The notes beneath the pieces are model-generated. The model saw only the letters and a list, made by a program, of their open reading frames with translations, did no database searches and was not told the DNA's origin. A DNA stretch of 64,000 bases from Meghimatium bilineatum (lineage: Eukaryota; Mollusca; Gastropoda; Stylommatophora; Philomycidae): contig CM067306.1 of assembly GCA_034231615.1 (NCBI GenBank), positions 47,436,094 through 47,500,093 on the forward strand, read 5' to 3'. This document shows, one piece after another, positions 48,301-58,610 of this stretch (position 1 is the first letter of the stretch; each line of letters begins with the position of its first letter). A program made the translations under genes and the position numbers.

Positions 48301-48512
48301 ATGAGTGTCTGTGTGTCATGTAATCAGTCCATATTTATAGAAGCTTGGGAATATACATGTTGAAAGTTTTGACTAAAATCACTTTTTTTTTAAAAGGGAT
48401 GCAGTGTGGTAGAAGACAGAAAATGTGTTGACTCAATTTGCGAGATGAGTAGGTGCTATCAGAGCGGACCTGGTTCAAACCCCATTTGCTGCATTATGAT
48501 TAGTGTTTAATG

Positions 48513-48725
48513 TAGATAGCGTAGGAAGCAAAGTTGGAGCAGCATGACAGGGAAGAAGAGGGTATAGGGAGAAGATAGTGGTAAGTGAGAAGGCAAAGTG
48601 TACAGATGAAAGTGAGAAGTGAAAATAGTAATAGCAAGTAATAGCAAGCCTCACTTACCACTATCTTCTCCCTATACCCTCTTCTTCCCTGTCATGCTGC
48701 TCCATCTTTTCTTCCTACGCTATCT
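48513..48725 (+). repeat. Inverted repeat preceding a hammerhead-like motif (copy 3)
   Basis: Arms 48513-48589 and 48651-48725 are nearly perfect complements around a 60-nt spacer. The right arm continues to the hammerhead-like motif at 48805, while the left arm stops short. This suggests a truncated relative of the inverted-repeat elements at 20.5 and 57.3 kb. No coding was seen. Confidence 0.75.
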
Positions 48726-48804
48726 ATTCACTATCTCTCCTTTTCTTTCTTCCTATCATAACCATGTTTGTCTCCATGTAAGATTCATTGTACTTTGGTT
48801 TGTC

Positions 48805-48835
48805 CTGATGAAGGTTTTTTAGTCGAAACATCGTC
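48805..48835 (+). ncRNA. Hammerhead-like motif with canonical CUGAUGA core
   Basis: CTGATGA is followed by AAGGTTTTTTAGTC, then GAAAC, ATC and GTC. This is the only copy with the canonical first core strand. The stem is weak, and no clear stem I was found, so self-cleavage is doubtful in isolation. ACxxxGT could form the short stem III. Confidence 0.5.
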
Positions 48836-49199
48836 TGTCTCTGTATCTTGTTGTTAGGTTGTTTTATGTCTTATTTTGCTAACACTCATACCTATTTTTG
48901 TTCATCTTGATATTTGCTCTGTGTTACTCCAGCCACATACTTCCTGTTTAGGGTTGTTACCCTACACTAAAACATTTATCCCTTGTTCTATATGTCACCA
49001 ATATATGATTTATGCTTTAAAGCTGATCGAAGGTGAACAAGAAGTGTTTTACTTCTATCAGAGTTAAACCCTCTATTACACCATTTACGATATTCCATGA
49101 AAAAGATATGTTTACTGAATGTTTCAAGTTTATTAGGTTCAGGTATGCATACTACTGCAAGACCATATGAACAAATTCCACACAACATGTCAAAAATTC

Positions 49200-49760
49200 A
49201 TAATGAAGATCAATATTGAAAAGACCGAAATAATGGCAATAGCAAAGAAAGAAAGAAATACAAAATAGATGCAACAAAACAGATCCTAGGACAGATGACA
49301 TGTATTTTCAAGAACAAAAATGTAATCATAGACACTAAAGTTGCATTATACAAGACTATTATTATTCCAATCACTATGCTACCAGTGCCAAACTTGGAGA
49401 ATGACAGCAGAAGACAAAAGAAAAATAGAGACAACAGAAATGACATGTCTACGAAGAATACTCGGAGTGTCATTAAGAGATCGAATTAGAAACGATAACA
49501 TCAGACAGATAACCAAAACAATACCAGTATTGGAACACACATCAAAAGACAGCAGATCAAGTGGTTTTCACATGCTTCCAGTCTACTGACACATAGCATG
49601 CCACAAATGGCCATGACACATAGACATAATGGTTATAAAGCCAGAGGCAGACCATGTAAAAGATGGATCACAGAAATCAAAGAAGCTACAGGAACAAGCT
49701 TACAAACAGCGCACAAGAAGGCCATCTCCAGAGAACTCTTCCACCCCTGACGCAGCAAGG
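49200..49760 (+). pseudogene. LINE-B fragment
   Basis: Frames give TEIMAIAKKERNTK, GQMTCIFKNKNVIIDTKVAL, YKTIIIPITMLPV, EMTCLRRILGVSLRDRIRND and a broken QVKWF region, then AARGRPCKRWIT-like coding. It is parallel to 33700-34150 on the other strand. Confidence 0.72.
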
Positions 49761-50039
49761 GACACAGCGTATAGAGGTATGCATACTATGTAAAAAAAAA
49801 CATAGTAAAATTAATCGTTCTATAGGTGTGGTACCCATTTCTCTACAGTTTATGATTTGGTTGGGAAGGAGTTTCTTTGATCACAAACTAAATGCTTAGC
49901 CTAAGTGGTATCAATATTGAATATTTAATTTTAGGAAACTATACATTTTTAAAATATACTACTTGGAAAAAGCATTAAAAATGTACTAACACATTTGGTA
50001 AACACATTTTTGGTAAAAATTGTTTTACAAATTCGAAAT

Positions 50040-50285
50040 TTCTTCATCATTTATGTGGATCATTTAACACAAGACAAAAATAAATTGAGACAAGACATGC
50101 AGCAAAAATGATGATTTTTCACAGGTACATGTTGTCAGCCCCCCCCCCCCAAATTATAGAAGTATGAAAACAACAACAAAAAACTTTCTAACGATGTGCC
50201 TAGGAAGAATACAGTGGTCCCATTTTTTGCAACATTGAACTAGTAGTCCAGGCCCCGGTTCCCACATGGACAAAAGAAGCAGAAT
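50040..50285. repeat. Dispersed repeat, third copy of the family at 675-1020
   Basis: Shares GTGGATCATTTAACA, GAGACAAGACATGCAG, CAGGTxCATGTTGTCAGCC, GAATACAGTGGTCCCATT-like and GTAGTCCAGG blocks with 800-1000. A C-run is at 50139-50149. Confidence 0.55.
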
Positions 50286-50305
50286 TTGAAGAATATTGTA
50301 CCTAC

Positions 50306-50410
50306 CCGTCTGGCTGTCCTCATCTGAGCATTAAAGTAGGCAGCAGACTCTGGGTTATTCATGATGAGTTCCATCTGCAATCGCTCAAATTTTTCTTGCT
50401 CATCTTCAGT
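50306..50410 (-). CDS. KIF9: KIF9 exon: C-terminal tail
   Basis: A 105-nt exon of exactly 35 codons encoding TEDEQEKFERLQMELIMNNP and ESAAYFNAQMRTARR. It matches the conserved segment near the end of kinesin-9 member KIF9, a plus-end-directed microtubule motor linked to motile cilia. The acceptor is TTTTACTACCATAG. The donor is ACGG followed by GTAGGT. Entry is phase 0, agreeing with the upstream exon. The short terminal exon expected after it was not found downstream. The intron side of the acceptor is tandemly duplicated. Confidence 0.85.
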
Positions 50411-50552
50411 CTATGGTAGTAAAACAAAAAAAAGTTCATCTTCAGTCTATGGTAGTAAAACAAAAAAATTGTCATCTTCAGTCTATGGCAGTAAAACAAA
50501 AAAATGTTCATCTTCAGTCTATGGTAGTAAAACAAAAAAAGTTCATCTTCAG
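50411..50552 (-). repeat. 36-bp array of duplicated KIF9 3' splice sites
   Basis: Beginning at the acceptor of the KIF9 exon at 50306-50410, a 36-bp unit is repeated about four times, the last partial. Each unit contains, on the minus strand, the T-rich tract, TTTTACTACCATAG (one copy with a T-to-C-type change) and the first 11-13 exon bases ACTGAAGATGA. Copied acceptor junctions fall at 50446, 50482 and 50518. Confidence 0.9.
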
Positions 50553-50926
50553 AGAAACGCAAGAAGGAAATATCCCTGATGAAGATGTATATAAAATCGA
50601 GCTACTTGATGCTCTACAGTAATAAAAAGTGCAGAATGTGTGAAAAGAAGAGAAATGCAGTAACTCAACATTGGAGAATAGCTAGAAAATCAAGGGTAGA
50701 TCACACACTATCTATAGTGATCATCCCATGCCCCGTTTTTCCAAGAGCATATGCGGGATCGGGCTTATCAGCCATTTGCGAACTAATAGTCAAGGACATA
50801 ACTCTAATAGAGTTTCATAAAGTTGATATAACAAAAAGTCATCATCACTTGTGATGGCTGAACAACAACACACAAATGGGAAGGTGTAACAACTATTAAA
50901 CAGAACCAACTATTTATATTACTAAC

Positions 50927-51042
50927 CGCAATTGTTGTTATTGGAATCAAGATGCCAGGTTTTAGGCCTTGACCCACACTCAGGCTTGTTTGATTCTCTT
51001 CAGCAGAGGTCAAGAAGCTTTCACTGTACCAGTTGTCAAACT
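50927..51042 (-). CDS. KIF9: KIF9 exon: EFDxWYxESF region
   Basis: A 116-nt exon. Two bases complete a glutamate codon and 38 codons follow: FDNWYSESFLTSAEENQTS, LSVGQGLKPGILIPITTIA. The FDxWYxESF and LKPG...GIL/MxP pattern is characteristic of KIF9 after its last coiled coil. The acceptor is TATATTCTCAG. The donor is GCG followed by GTTAGT. Phases fit both neighbours (1 in, 0 out). The upstream intron begins immediately with an array built from this junction. Confidence 0.88.
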
Positions 51043-51410
51043 CTGAGAATATAATATAACGTAACAACTGTTAAATTCTGGAAGAATATAATATAATGTA
51101 GCAATTGTAAAATATGGAAGAATGTAATATAATGTAGAATTTGTCAAATTATGATAGAAAGTAGAATGTAGTAGCATTTGTCAAATGCTGGAAGAGTGTA
51201 ATATAATGAAGCAATTGTTAAATAATAGACGAATGTAATATAATGTAGAAATTGTCAAATTATGAATATAATGTAGCAATTGTCAAACACTGGAAGAATG
51301 TAAAATAATGTAGAAATTACAGTACCAGAATATTGTTCTGAAAGACTGCAATGAAATGTAGAAATTGCCAAACTATGAAAAATGTAACATACCGGTAGTG
51401 TATAAAAAGT
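51043..51410 (-). repeat. Array of decayed copies of a KIF9 3' splice site
   Basis: About ten irregular units of 30-40 bp. On the minus strand they resemble TATATTCTTCCAG followed by TGTTTGACAATTGCTAC. The second part copies the first 17 bases of the adjacent exon (AGTTTGACAACTGGTAC). Further units of the same kind appear at 52112-52206 and 54373-54520, so the array once filled most of this intron before transposons split it. Confidence 0.8.
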
Positions 51411-51423
51411 CAATTTCAGAGAG

Positions 51424-52112
51424 TCTGTAATATTGTCTATTGCCTTTCCCCAGGTGAATGATTGTTGATCGCATTCACACTTGCCGTTAAGCATAGGTAG
51501 AAGCTTTAGCTGTCGTTCCAAGGCCAGATGTGTCACCGTGGTTGCATTTAGTCCATGTATGTTCAAGGCTATCTTGATGTTTTCTATCCACCGTTTTCTT
51601 GGTCTACCCTTGGCCTTACGCCTGGATATTCTTGTATCATATGCTCTTATTGGTATTTGGTTTGGCTTCATTCTCACAAGGTGACCGAACCATTTTACTT
51701 GCTGTCTCTCAATATGTTCGATACATGATATTATACCAACTCTTTTCCTAATTTCTTTATTTCTTATTTTATCTAGTTTGGTAACCATTGCAGCTTTTCT
51801 CAGACACTTCATTTCACATGTGACGATTTTTCTTTGCTGCGAAGCTGTTAAAGACCATGTTTGACATTGGTAGCACAGTGTTGGTATAAAAATTGTAGAT
51901 ATTATTTGATTTTTAATTTCCATTTTGGATGAAGAAGTAATGGTGAAAGTCGGTAAGTCACTGTGTTTGCTTTCTGGCACCTTGTTTATATTTCTCGTCT
52001 AGTCTTCCATCTTCGGAAAAAATGCCGACTAGATATTTAAATTCTTTTGCTTGTTTCACTTTGGTGTTATCTATTGTTATATACATTGGTGTTGAAGACT
52101 TGCTAATTTTCA
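51424..52112 (-). pseudogene. LINE-B C-terminal third, long open frame
   Basis: Inserted in the splice-site array. The minus strand shows KVKQAKEFKYLVGIFSEDGR, TITSSSKMEIKNQIISTIFI, PTLCYQCQTWSLTASQQRKI, VTCEMKCLRKAAMVTKLDKI, ERQQVKWFGHLVRMKPNQIP and KAKGRPRKRWIENIK. It ends with the LINE-B 3' sequence GGCAATAGACAAT. One shift near 51965 separates two open segments. It is the best preserved LINE-B C-terminus here. Confidence 0.82.
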
Positions 52113-52210
52113 TTAATATAATACAACAAATGTTAAACTCTGAAAAAATGGAATATAGAGTAGAAATTGTTAAATTTTGAAAATTGGAATATAGAATAAC
52201 AATTTTTAAC

Positions 52211-53869
52211 CCCTTGGCTGCAGAGGTATCCTTAAGGAGCAATGAAAACTTACCATCATTTTCAGACATCTCCTTAAGGAGATGTGTTTGTGTTCATGTG
52301 TTTGTATAATTTGTTGTGGAAAGCAATTTAAGGTGCTCAAATACTCTGGCTAGTTCAAGCTGTCTAAAGATCATCTAAGAATAGAGCTTTGTAATTGGAT
52401 ACATTTGTAAGCATCATTTCTACCTTTGTGTGTCAACATAGTTGGACTTTCTTTGTGTAATCATCCTACCTAAAACTATAAATATGGTGAAGCGTAGACT
52501 CAGGAAATTTCTAAACTTTTGGAAGACAGTTTTTCTGATAAGTCAAGCATTAATTTATATGATGCAGCAGGTGATTTAGAAAGTTTCCATTGTGTTTTGT
52601 GCGTGGCATCCTGATTATCTGTGCGCCTTTTGGCTGGATGCCTCCGTCTTCAGCACTCTGCTTACTTGGGCCGGACTATGGTCCTGCTCGAGTGGGACTG
52701 CCCGACCAGTCTTAGTTTCCAGCCCCTGATGGCTGAACTAAGCCCCATCACCACTTCAAGGTGTATATATAGAATATCCACACAAGCCTAGAGATATAAT
52801 CAAAACACAGGAAAATTCTGCAATAATTATGATGCAGAAATCCAGGCAATTAGTGTGGCAGCTAAAAAACTGCTAAAGAACTCCAACTCTGGCCTACAGC
52901 CTGTGGTATTCCTGACAGATGTAAGGTCAGTGCTTCAGTCTGGAAAACTAACAGACTTGAAAAAACTACTTAGCGAATTGTCGTACCAGCATAGGGTAAC
53001 CATGCAGTGGATACCCTCTCACTGTGGAATACCAGGAAATGAAAAAGCAGACCAACTGGCTAAGGAAGGTGCTGACGAAGACCAACCAGATATACTAATC
53101 CCCTACCATCAGAAAAAACAGATGATCAGGTCAATAAGAAAGCCACAAACACCAACACAAGATGACTATCACATTATGAACAGATCAGAACAAGTTTTAA
53201 TTCTACACCTCAGAATCGGACACTACCGACTCTGCAGTCACATGTATACAAAGTTCAAAATTGGCAACACGGCCATGTGTACATGTGGACAGGCAGCACA
53301 GAATGCCAAACATATACTTCAAGAGTTTTCTGAGCATGAAACACTGAGGCAGACATATTGGCCAGAGGAAACAACACTGGAATCAAAGCTCTATTGGACA
53401 CTGTATGAACTACAAAAGACAGTGAGTTTTATTAAGAAGACAGAATTACAGATATAGACATGTTTCAAGTGAACGAAAGAAGAAGAATTTAGAAAGTGTT
53501 GATTTGCTTTGTGATTACTTGTAGTGATTCAGAGGATATAGATTCAGATATCTGCAGCACACTTGTTTCAAATTCATGGTCAGACACACGTGATACTATA
53601 AGGTCCCCATTTTTCTTTCGGGCAATGATGACGTAACAATTAAAACATTGATAATCATCATCAAAATCATAACTCTTCAGGGTTATAGGGGTTCCACTCT
53701 TGAAACATCAACACACGAATTTCAACATGTCTCTATGTTATCAGTTTGTTTTTTTTAATTGTGGAGAATCTTGACCCCTTAATTACGAAGGATTTAAGAA
53801 AAAGAAGATTTCCGCAAAATGGCGGTAACTTTTCAGCGTGTCCTTAAGAATGCCTTTGCAGCGAAGGGG
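52211..53869. mobile_element. piggyBac-like element (non-autonomous), carrying a LINE insertion
   Basis: Terminal inverted repeats CCCCTTGGCTGCAGAGGTAT and CCCCTTCGCTGCAAAGGCAT (right end complemented), continuing through CTTAAGGA and GAAAA-CTTACC. The left end abuts TTAA (52207-52210); the right has TTCA. Without the LINE it is about 750 bp. An acidic reading frame, SKLLEDSFSDKSSINLYDAA, resembles the acidic N-terminus of piggyBac-type proteins. No catalytic domain remains. It is inserted in the KIF9 splice-site array. Confidence 0.75.
52585..53486 (+). mobile_element. LINE-I with 5' inversion (twin priming)
   Basis: Flanked by exact 11-bp repeats ATTTAGAAAGT (52574-52584 and 53487-53497). 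The first 175 bp are the LINE-I 5' leader in minus orientation (same as 30570-30742). The remainder, from about 52760, is the plus-orientation RNase H end. It contains LKNSNSGLQPVVFLTDVRSV, QWIPSHCGIPGNEKADQLAK, MCTCGQAAQNAKHILQEF, the 3' end and GAAGAAGAA. This is the hallmark layout of twin-primed LINE insertion. The coding part (52855-53457) is open but 5'-truncated. Confidence 0.9.
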
Positions 53870-53876
53870 TTCATCT

Positions 53877-53990
53877 TTCCCAGTCTTTAATATTATCAAT
53901 GCATACTTTCCTCTGACCTCCTTCTTCCAAACTCAACTGTTTCCTGTAAGATAGATTTGGAAAGAGAGCCGTGCCTCATCACATAGCATT
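53877..53990. mobile_element. Tc1-type element fragment
   Basis: CAGTCTTTAATATTATCAAT and the following CTTCTTCCAAAC region match the internal sequence at 37738-37800 and 45415-45475 of the two long-TIR elements. It is a short relic, and no gene was seen in the rest of 53990-54370. Confidence 0.45.
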
Positions 53991-54611
53991 ATCGTCATTG
54001 ATAATGCATATATTTTAAGAATCTTTGAATCTGTATCAAATGATACTATTATACGATATGTTTGTGATGAGACAAATAAATGCTGACAAACATATCACTT
54101 ATAGGAAAAACTGTGCATCCAGAATAAAATGGATTATTATGATTATTATTGTGAAATAATGTTTCTTATTGCGAGATAAATGTACTTCAACGGTTTTTAC
54201 GCCTCCTCCATAATATACAGAAACATTATGCTTGTAAATTCATTGGGAGGGCGGCAAATTTATTTTCGTCCAGTCTTTCACAATCACTGACATATTTTTT
54301 TATTGTCACAAGGGCGGAAAATTATGATTCCTCCCCGGGCGCCATTGACCCACGCTACGCCACTGGATTTACCCCTACAGCTGGGAGATTAAATTCTGAA
54401 AAATGGAATATAGATAACATTTGTAAAACTGTGAAAAATGGAATACAGAGTAATAAGTGTTAAAATCTGAAAATGGAATACAGAGTAACAATCATTAAAC
54501 TCTGTAAGAATATGATATAGCATGTGAGACTCACCATATATGATTTTACATTAAATATTTCACTGTAAAATCATGACAAATGTTTTACTCATTGCAATAC
54601 TATCTACTTAC

Positions 54612-54791
54612 CTTGTATGAGTCTCAACCGACACTGGTCGACCAACTTCTGACAATATATCATTTCAGATTTTATATTGTGTAGTTCATCATATTTGTTT
54701 CGATAAGTTGTTTTCATTTCCTTCAACTTATGTATCTCCAGGAACTCTGCCTCGCTAATGATAATATCACCATCTTCATTGAAAATGGGGC
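54612..54791 (-). CDS. KIF9: KIF9 exon: coiled coil
   Basis: A 180-nt exon. After two bases completing a glycine come PIFNEDGDIIISEAEFLEIH, KLKEMKTTYRNKYDELHNIK and SEMIYCQKLVDQCRLRLIQ. The EAEF...LKxxKxxYRxxYxEL...YCQxLVDQCRxRL series is diagnostic for KIF9. The acceptor is AATGTTCTGCAG. The donor is ACAAG followed by GTAAGT, the strongest in the gene. Phase 1 in and 1 out matches the neighbours. Confidence 0.92.
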
Positions 54792-54934
54792 CTGCAGAAC
54801 ATTTAAAGACACACTGATAATAAAAAGACGAGAATAACAATATTTTTACATCAGTCACTTTCTGTCAAAGTCAGATGTAGCTATTGACACAAATAAAACA
54901 GTGATACAATGCATCTCAGTTCTCTACACCCTGC

Positions 54935-56835
54935 TAGAATTATACTTCTGTGTCAACTAGTTCATCATTTTTATGTCAATTACACACTTCTGTGTCAACT
55001 AGTTCATTATACTTCAGTGTCAACTAGTTCATCACACTTCTGTGTCAACTAGTTCATTATTCTTATGTCAATTACACACTTCTGTGTCAACTAGTTCCTT
55101 ATACTTCAGTGTCAACTAGTTCATCATTCTTATGTCAATTACAAACTTCTGTGTCAACTAGTTCATTATACTTCTGTGTCAACTAGTTCATCATTCTTAT
55201 GTCAATTACATACTTCAGTGTCAACTAGTTCATTACACTTCAGTGTCAACTAGTTCATCATTCTTATGTCAATTACATACTTCTGTGTCAACTAGTTCAT
55301 TATACTTCAGTGTCAACTAGTTCATCATTCTTATGTCAATTACATACTTCTGTGTCAACTAGTTCATTATACTTCAGTGTCAACTAGTTCATCATTCTTA
55401 TGTCAATTACATACTTCTGTGTCAACTAGTTCATTATACTTCAGTGTCAACTAGTTCATCATTCTTATGTCAATTACATACTTCTGTGTCAACTAGTTCA
55501 TCATTCTTATGTCAATTACATACTTCTGTGTCAACTAGTTCATCATTCTTATGTCAATTACATACTTCTGTGTCAACTAGTTCATTATACTTCAGTGTCA
55601 ACTAGTTCATCATTCTTATGTCAATTACATACTTCTGTGTCAACTAGTTCATCATTCTTATGTCAATTACATACTTCTGTGTCAACTAGTTTATCATTCT
55701 TATGTCAATTACACACTTCTGTGTCAACTAGTTCATCATTCTTATGTCAATTACACACTTCTGTGTCAACTAGTTCATTATACTTCTGTGTCAACTAGTT
55801 CATCATTCTTATGTCAATTACATACTTCTGTGTCAACTAGTTCATTATATTTCAGTGTCAACTAGTTCATCATTCTTATGTCAATTACATACTTCTGTGT
55901 CAACTAGTTCATCATTCTTATGTCAATTACATACTTCTATGTCAACTAGTTTATCATTCTTATGTCAATTACATACTTCAGTGTCAACTAGTTCATTATA
56001 CTTCAGTGCCAACTAGTTCATCATTCTTATGTCAATTACATACTTCTGTGTCAACTAGTTCATTATACTTCTGTGTCAACTAGTTCATCATTCTTATGTC
56101 AATTACATACTTCTGTGTCAACTAGTTCATTATATTTCAGTGTCAACTAGTTCATCATTCTTATGTCAATTACATACTTCTGTGTCAACTAGTTCATTAT
56201 ATTTCAGTGTCAACTAGTTCATCATTCTTATGTCAATTACATACTTCTGTGTCAACTAGTTCATCATTCTTATGTCAATTACATACTTCTATGTCAACTA
56301 GTTTATCATTCTTATGTCAATTACATACTTCAGTGTCAACTAGTTCATTATACTTCAGTGCCAACTAGTTCATCATTCTTATGTCAATTACATACTTCTG
56401 TGTCAACTAGTTCATTATTTTTATGTCAATTACATACTTCTATGTCAACTAGTTTATCATTCTTATGTCAATTACATACTTCTGTGTCAACTAGTTCATT
56501 ATACTTCAGTGCCAACTAGTTCATCATTCTTATGTCAATTACATACTTCTGTGTCAACTAGTTTATCATACTTCTGTATCAACTACTTTATCATACTTCT
56601 GTGTCAACTAATTCATCATACTTCTGTATCAACTAGTTCATTATATTTCTGTGTCAACTAGTTCATTATATTTTTGAGTCAAATAGTTCATCATACTTCT
56701 ATGTCAACTAGTTTATCATACTTCTCTGCCAACAAGTTCATCATACTTCTGTGTCAACTAGTTCATCATAATTCTGTGTCAACTAGTTCATCATACTTCT
56801 GTGTCAACTAGTTCATCATACTTCTGTGTTAACAT
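54935..56835. repeat. Large composite minisatellite (42-bp and 25-bp units)
   Basis: About 1.9 kb in a KIF9 intron. Two unit types alternate: CTTCTGTGTCAACTAGTTCA with TCATTCTTATGTCAATTACATA (42 bp), and CTTCAGTGTCAACTAGTTCA with TTATA (25 bp). Many pairs form a 67-bp higher-order unit. Each unit carries the palindrome AACTAGTT. The right end degenerates into simpler 25-bp units. Apparent open frames through it are an effect of repetition. Confidence 0.92.
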
Positions 56836-57281
56836 TTTATAACATGAAATGTATAGCTTTAAAAATAAATATTGGAGAGATTTTGCTCTGTGACAGCCAA
56901 GGTGTGCCTGAGTGTGCCTCGGGCAATTGTGCTCCTGATCGTTCAGAAAGCAATAGCAAACTACTGAACATATCTATATTGCCTAGAAAATCACTACTGC
57001 CCAAAAATGCTGGATGATTGATGGCTATGTCTTGAATAGGATACAGTACCAATATTTAAAAATGTTGTATATATTTACTAGAAGCATAATGTAGCAAGAT
57101 TTGTTTGGTAAGCCACCATTAAGACCTGCAGACATGCCTCAATTTGGTATAAAAATAAAGAAATGAGATATTATTTTGAGTTCAAATACAGAATGATTCT
57201 TCTTAACTTAGAGTAGTTCACATGTGTGCTATGTAGGTTAATTGGTGAAAATATTTAGCACCCACAATGACACACACAAAT

Positions 57282-57311
57282 CAACGTTTCGACCAAAAGG
57301 CCTTTGTCAAG
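57282..57311 (-). ncRNA. Hammerhead-like hairpin motif
   Basis: The minus strand has TTGACAAA, stem GGCC, loop TTTT, stem GGTC (one G-U pair), then GAAACGTTG. U and A occupy core positions 3 and 8. Confidence 0.5.
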
Positions 57312-57841
57312 ACAGACAATAAACTTAAAATATATAATAGAAAGCAAACAGTAATAATATCGACGGTCACATAGGTATGGGTAGTCTGGATTGACCGGAA
57401 GAGGTGAAATGACACCGGACATGGAAAATACAAAAATGACAACAAACATGTGACATGAAACAAACAAAAACTATGGATAGACTAAATTGATCAACAAACA
57501 TGTGACACGAAAAAAAACAGAAACTATGGAAAGACTAAATTCATCAACAAACATGTGGCACAAATAAACTCTGAAACCCGACGGCATTAATGAGTGCCTG
57601 TCTCTTGTATGACTTTCATCTTTCCATAGTTTCTGTTTTTTTTCATGCCACATGTTTGTTGATCAATTTAGTCTATCCATAGTTTTTGTTTGTTTCGTGT
57701 CACATGTTTGTTGTCATTTTTATATTTTCCATGTCCGGTGTCATTTCACCTCTTCTGGTCAATCCAGACTACCCATACCTATGTGACCGTCGATATTATT
57801 ACTGTTCGCTTTCTATTATATGTTTTAAGTTTATTGTCTGT

Positions 57842-57871
57842 CTTGACAAAGGCCTTTTGGTCGAAACGTTG
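57842..57871 (+). ncRNA. Hammerhead-like hairpin motif
   Basis: Identical in sequence to the left-arm motif at 57282-57311 but on the plus strand, as expected from the inverted arms. Confidence 0.5.
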
Positions 57872-58108
57872 AATTGTGTGTGTTATCTAGTGTTAGCAAA
57901 ACTTTGTTACATTTTTCCTGGAGCTACCTGTTGGATTTTAGTTTTGCGCAGTAAGTACAATTTTTCAAAAATATTTAGCGGTTTTTTTTTGTACTTGTAA
58001 AACTATCTAAGATCACATTTTGAGCTTTCATTATTATGTCAAGTAAGAACAATGCTTTAAATTAACTTCAAGGAAAGAAGAGCTGAATAATAAATAATAG
58101 TTGCAGAC

Positions 58109-58231
58109 CATCTGCTTCTCTCTGCACTTTCAGGTGTTCTAGCCTCTCTCGACTTTGGTCAATGTACAGTTTCAATTTGTTAATTTCACTCGCAAGTTCT
58201 GTATAAACCTTTTTCTTGAAGACAAGAATTT
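58109..58231 (-). CDS. KIF9: KIF9 exon: neck/coiled coil
   Basis: A 123-nt exon. Two bases complete a glutamate, then 40 codons: ILVFKKKVYTELASEINKLK, LYIDQSRERLEHLKVQREAD, and one base of the next glycine. The heptad pattern indicates coiled coil. The acceptor is TTTTAATTTGCAG. The donor GATG followed by GTCTGC is weak. However, the phase and the resulting READGPIF junction are right. Confidence 0.85.
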
Positions 58232-58610
58232 CTGCAAATTAAAAGAAACTTGTCATTAGGAGAAAGGATTTTAAAACTATATATTCTATATTTATCATGA
58301 ACTATTGGACTAAATAAATAAATGAAAAAGAGAGAAACAATGTTTGTTTACTATGATCCCCAAGATAGGAGCTACACTGAAAGTTCACCACAAAATAAAA
58401 AGGTTTGGACAAAGGCATTGTCCATTGGTCTGTGTCTCTTCATATGTTTTCATTGGTTATGACTTCACTGCAGCCTTCCTGAGCAGACCCATTGGTGCTA
58501 AGTCTAGCAGATGATGAAGGGGATACATACTGATGGTTCCTGTGTCTCGCTCATTAAACATTCTATTGTTCCTCCCTACAGGCTTCCAGCTCTACTACTA
58601 TCACACTTAC

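Larger units (their letters stand above)
57260..57967 (+). mobile_element. Inverted-repeat element with paired hammerhead-like motifs (copy 2)
   Basis: Flanked by AAAATATTTAGC at 57248-57259 and 57968-57979. Arms of roughly 280 bp (about 57269-57555 and 57610-57884) fold together. Each carries the motif CTTGACAAAGGCCTTTTGGT followed by CGAAACGTTG. The right side has an extra tail, including CCTGGAGCTACCTGTTGG, with no left partner. Its start resembles sequence at 62150-62180. It has no coding capacity and lies in a KIF9 intron. The layout is the same as the element at 20496-22794 although the arms have different sequence. Confidence 0.82.

Noticed and set aside
54935..56835. Possible CRISPR-like array
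   Set aside because: Units are contiguous tandem copies with no unique spacers, and the genome is eukaryotic with introns and LINEs.
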